From assembly GCA_009885425.1 (NCBI GenBank), contig VFKS01000436.1:1-5538 (forward strand): DNA of 5,538 nt, written 5' to 3'. Below the pieces are notes generated by a model that had not been told where the DNA came from, did not search any database, and saw nothing but the letters and a program-made list of their open reading frames with translations. Both the position numbers and the translations under genes were made by a program. Each line of letters begins with the position of its first letter. Within the stretch, counting starts at the first letter, position 1. The stretch is from Novosphingobium sp. GTDB lineage: Bacteria; Pseudomonadota; Alphaproteobacteria; Sphingomonadales; Sphingomonadaceae. Shown here in pieces: positions 5,180 through 5,538 of this stretch.

Positions 5180-5538
5180 ATGCGCCCGACTTCCATTCTT
5201 CGTACCGCCGCCGCTTCGATCGCTTTTGCCGCTGTGCTGGCCAATGCCGGCCCGGCTCTCGCCCAGTCGGCCAGTGCCGACGATGATGCCCTGAGCGACA
5301 TCATCGTCACCGCCCAGCGGCGCGCAGAAAACCAGAAGGACGTGCCGATCTCGGTCGCGACTGTGCGCGGCGATACGCTGGCCGCAGTCAGCGGATCGGG
5401 CGCCGATGTCCGCGCGCTGTCGGGCCGCGTCCCCAGCCTCAATATCGAAAGCTCGTTCGGCCGCACCTTCCCGCGCTTTTACATCCGCGGCCTCGGCAAC
5501 ACCGATTTCGATCTCAACGCCTCGCAGCCGGTCAGCCT
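5180..5538 (+). CDS. TonB-dependent outer-membrane receptor, N-terminal fragment (runs off right edge)
   Basis: The first 119 codons are present. Residues 1-28 form a signal peptide (Arg3-type n-region RPTSILR, Ala-rich core, cleavage probably after ALA before QSAS). An acidic spacer with DDD (34-36) follows, then a TonB-box-like DIIVTAQRRAE (40-50). The plug domain begins with VPISVATVRGDTL (55-67), continues through VPSLNIESSFGRTF and reaches FYIRGLGNTDFDLNASQPVS. The IRGLG motif is the usual plug landmark of these receptors. The mature protein would be an outer-membrane beta-barrel of roughly 700-900 residues by family norms, taking up a ligand with energy from TonB-ExbBD. The substrate cannot be told from this part. 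Start ATG 5180-5182 is supported by AAGGA and by the signal peptide. The candidate Pho box upstream suggests a phosphate-related cargo or control. Confidence 0.93.
   Translation, partial: MRPTSILRTAAASIAFAAVLANAGPALAQSASADDDALSDIIVTAQRRAENQKDVPISVATVRGDTLAAVSGSGADVRALSGRVPSLNIESSFGRTFPRFYIRGLGNTDFDLNASQPVS

Noticed and set aside
4825..5466. Minus-strand ORF (213 codons) opposite queF and the receptor
   Set aside because: It crosses queF, the intergenic region and the receptor start. Both plus-strand genes have clear family signatures, and this ORF has none.

Overview
This is GC-rich DNA with the marks of an alphaproteobacterial chromosome, most likely from the Sphingomonadales. The support is indirect: the very high third-position GC, the small mechanosensitive channel, the style of the TonB-dependent receptor (a 28-residue signal peptide followed by a TonB-box-like DIIVTAQRR segment), and the adjacency of siroheme and sulfur genes. 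No 16S or other marker gene is present, so the placement is an inference. I see no tRNA, rRNA, CRISPR array, insertion sequence, prophage or defence gene. The long ORFs antisense to the genes are GC-driven shadows.

Left part, bases 1-3290, minus strand: a compact run of four genes, transcribed right to left. First is sseA (3-mercaptopyruvate sulfurtransferase). Then come metC (cystathionine beta-lyase), separated by 3 nt, and a small MscS-type channel gene whose GTG start overlaps the metC stop by 4 nt. After a 62-nt gap follows the first 49 codons of a siroheme-pathway uroporphyrinogen-III C-methyltransferase (cobA/SUMT type), which runs off the left edge. The first three look translationally coupled. 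The theme is sulfur amino-acid metabolism: desulfuration of 3-mercaptopyruvate, C-S cleavage of cystathionine, and, through siroheme, probably sulfite or nitrite reduction. The roughly 130-nt leader of sseA holds an interrupted inverted repeat, a small hairpin with GGAGG in its loop, a possible 11-codon leader ORF ending in a Cys codon, and a strong AGGAGG.

Middle, 3289-4497, minus strand: an unrecognised 402-residue protein with a signal peptide, a long Pro/Ala/Thr-rich tether, one transmembrane helix with an RRRR stop-transfer sequence, and a C-terminal beta-sandwich-like domain predicted to lie in the cytoplasm.

Right part, 4606-5538, plus strand: queF (NADPH-dependent preQ0 reductase, queuosine tRNA modification) is divergent from the membrane protein across a 108-nt spacer. 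A stem-loop overlaps the queF stop. Immediately after it is an 18-bp sequence closely resembling the PhoB-binding Pho box, followed by the start of a TonB-dependent outer-membrane receptor that runs off the right edge. The best new lead is that this receptor may be phosphate-regulated. Overall the window reads as ordinary core chromosome, and I did not find a clearly new multi-gene system.
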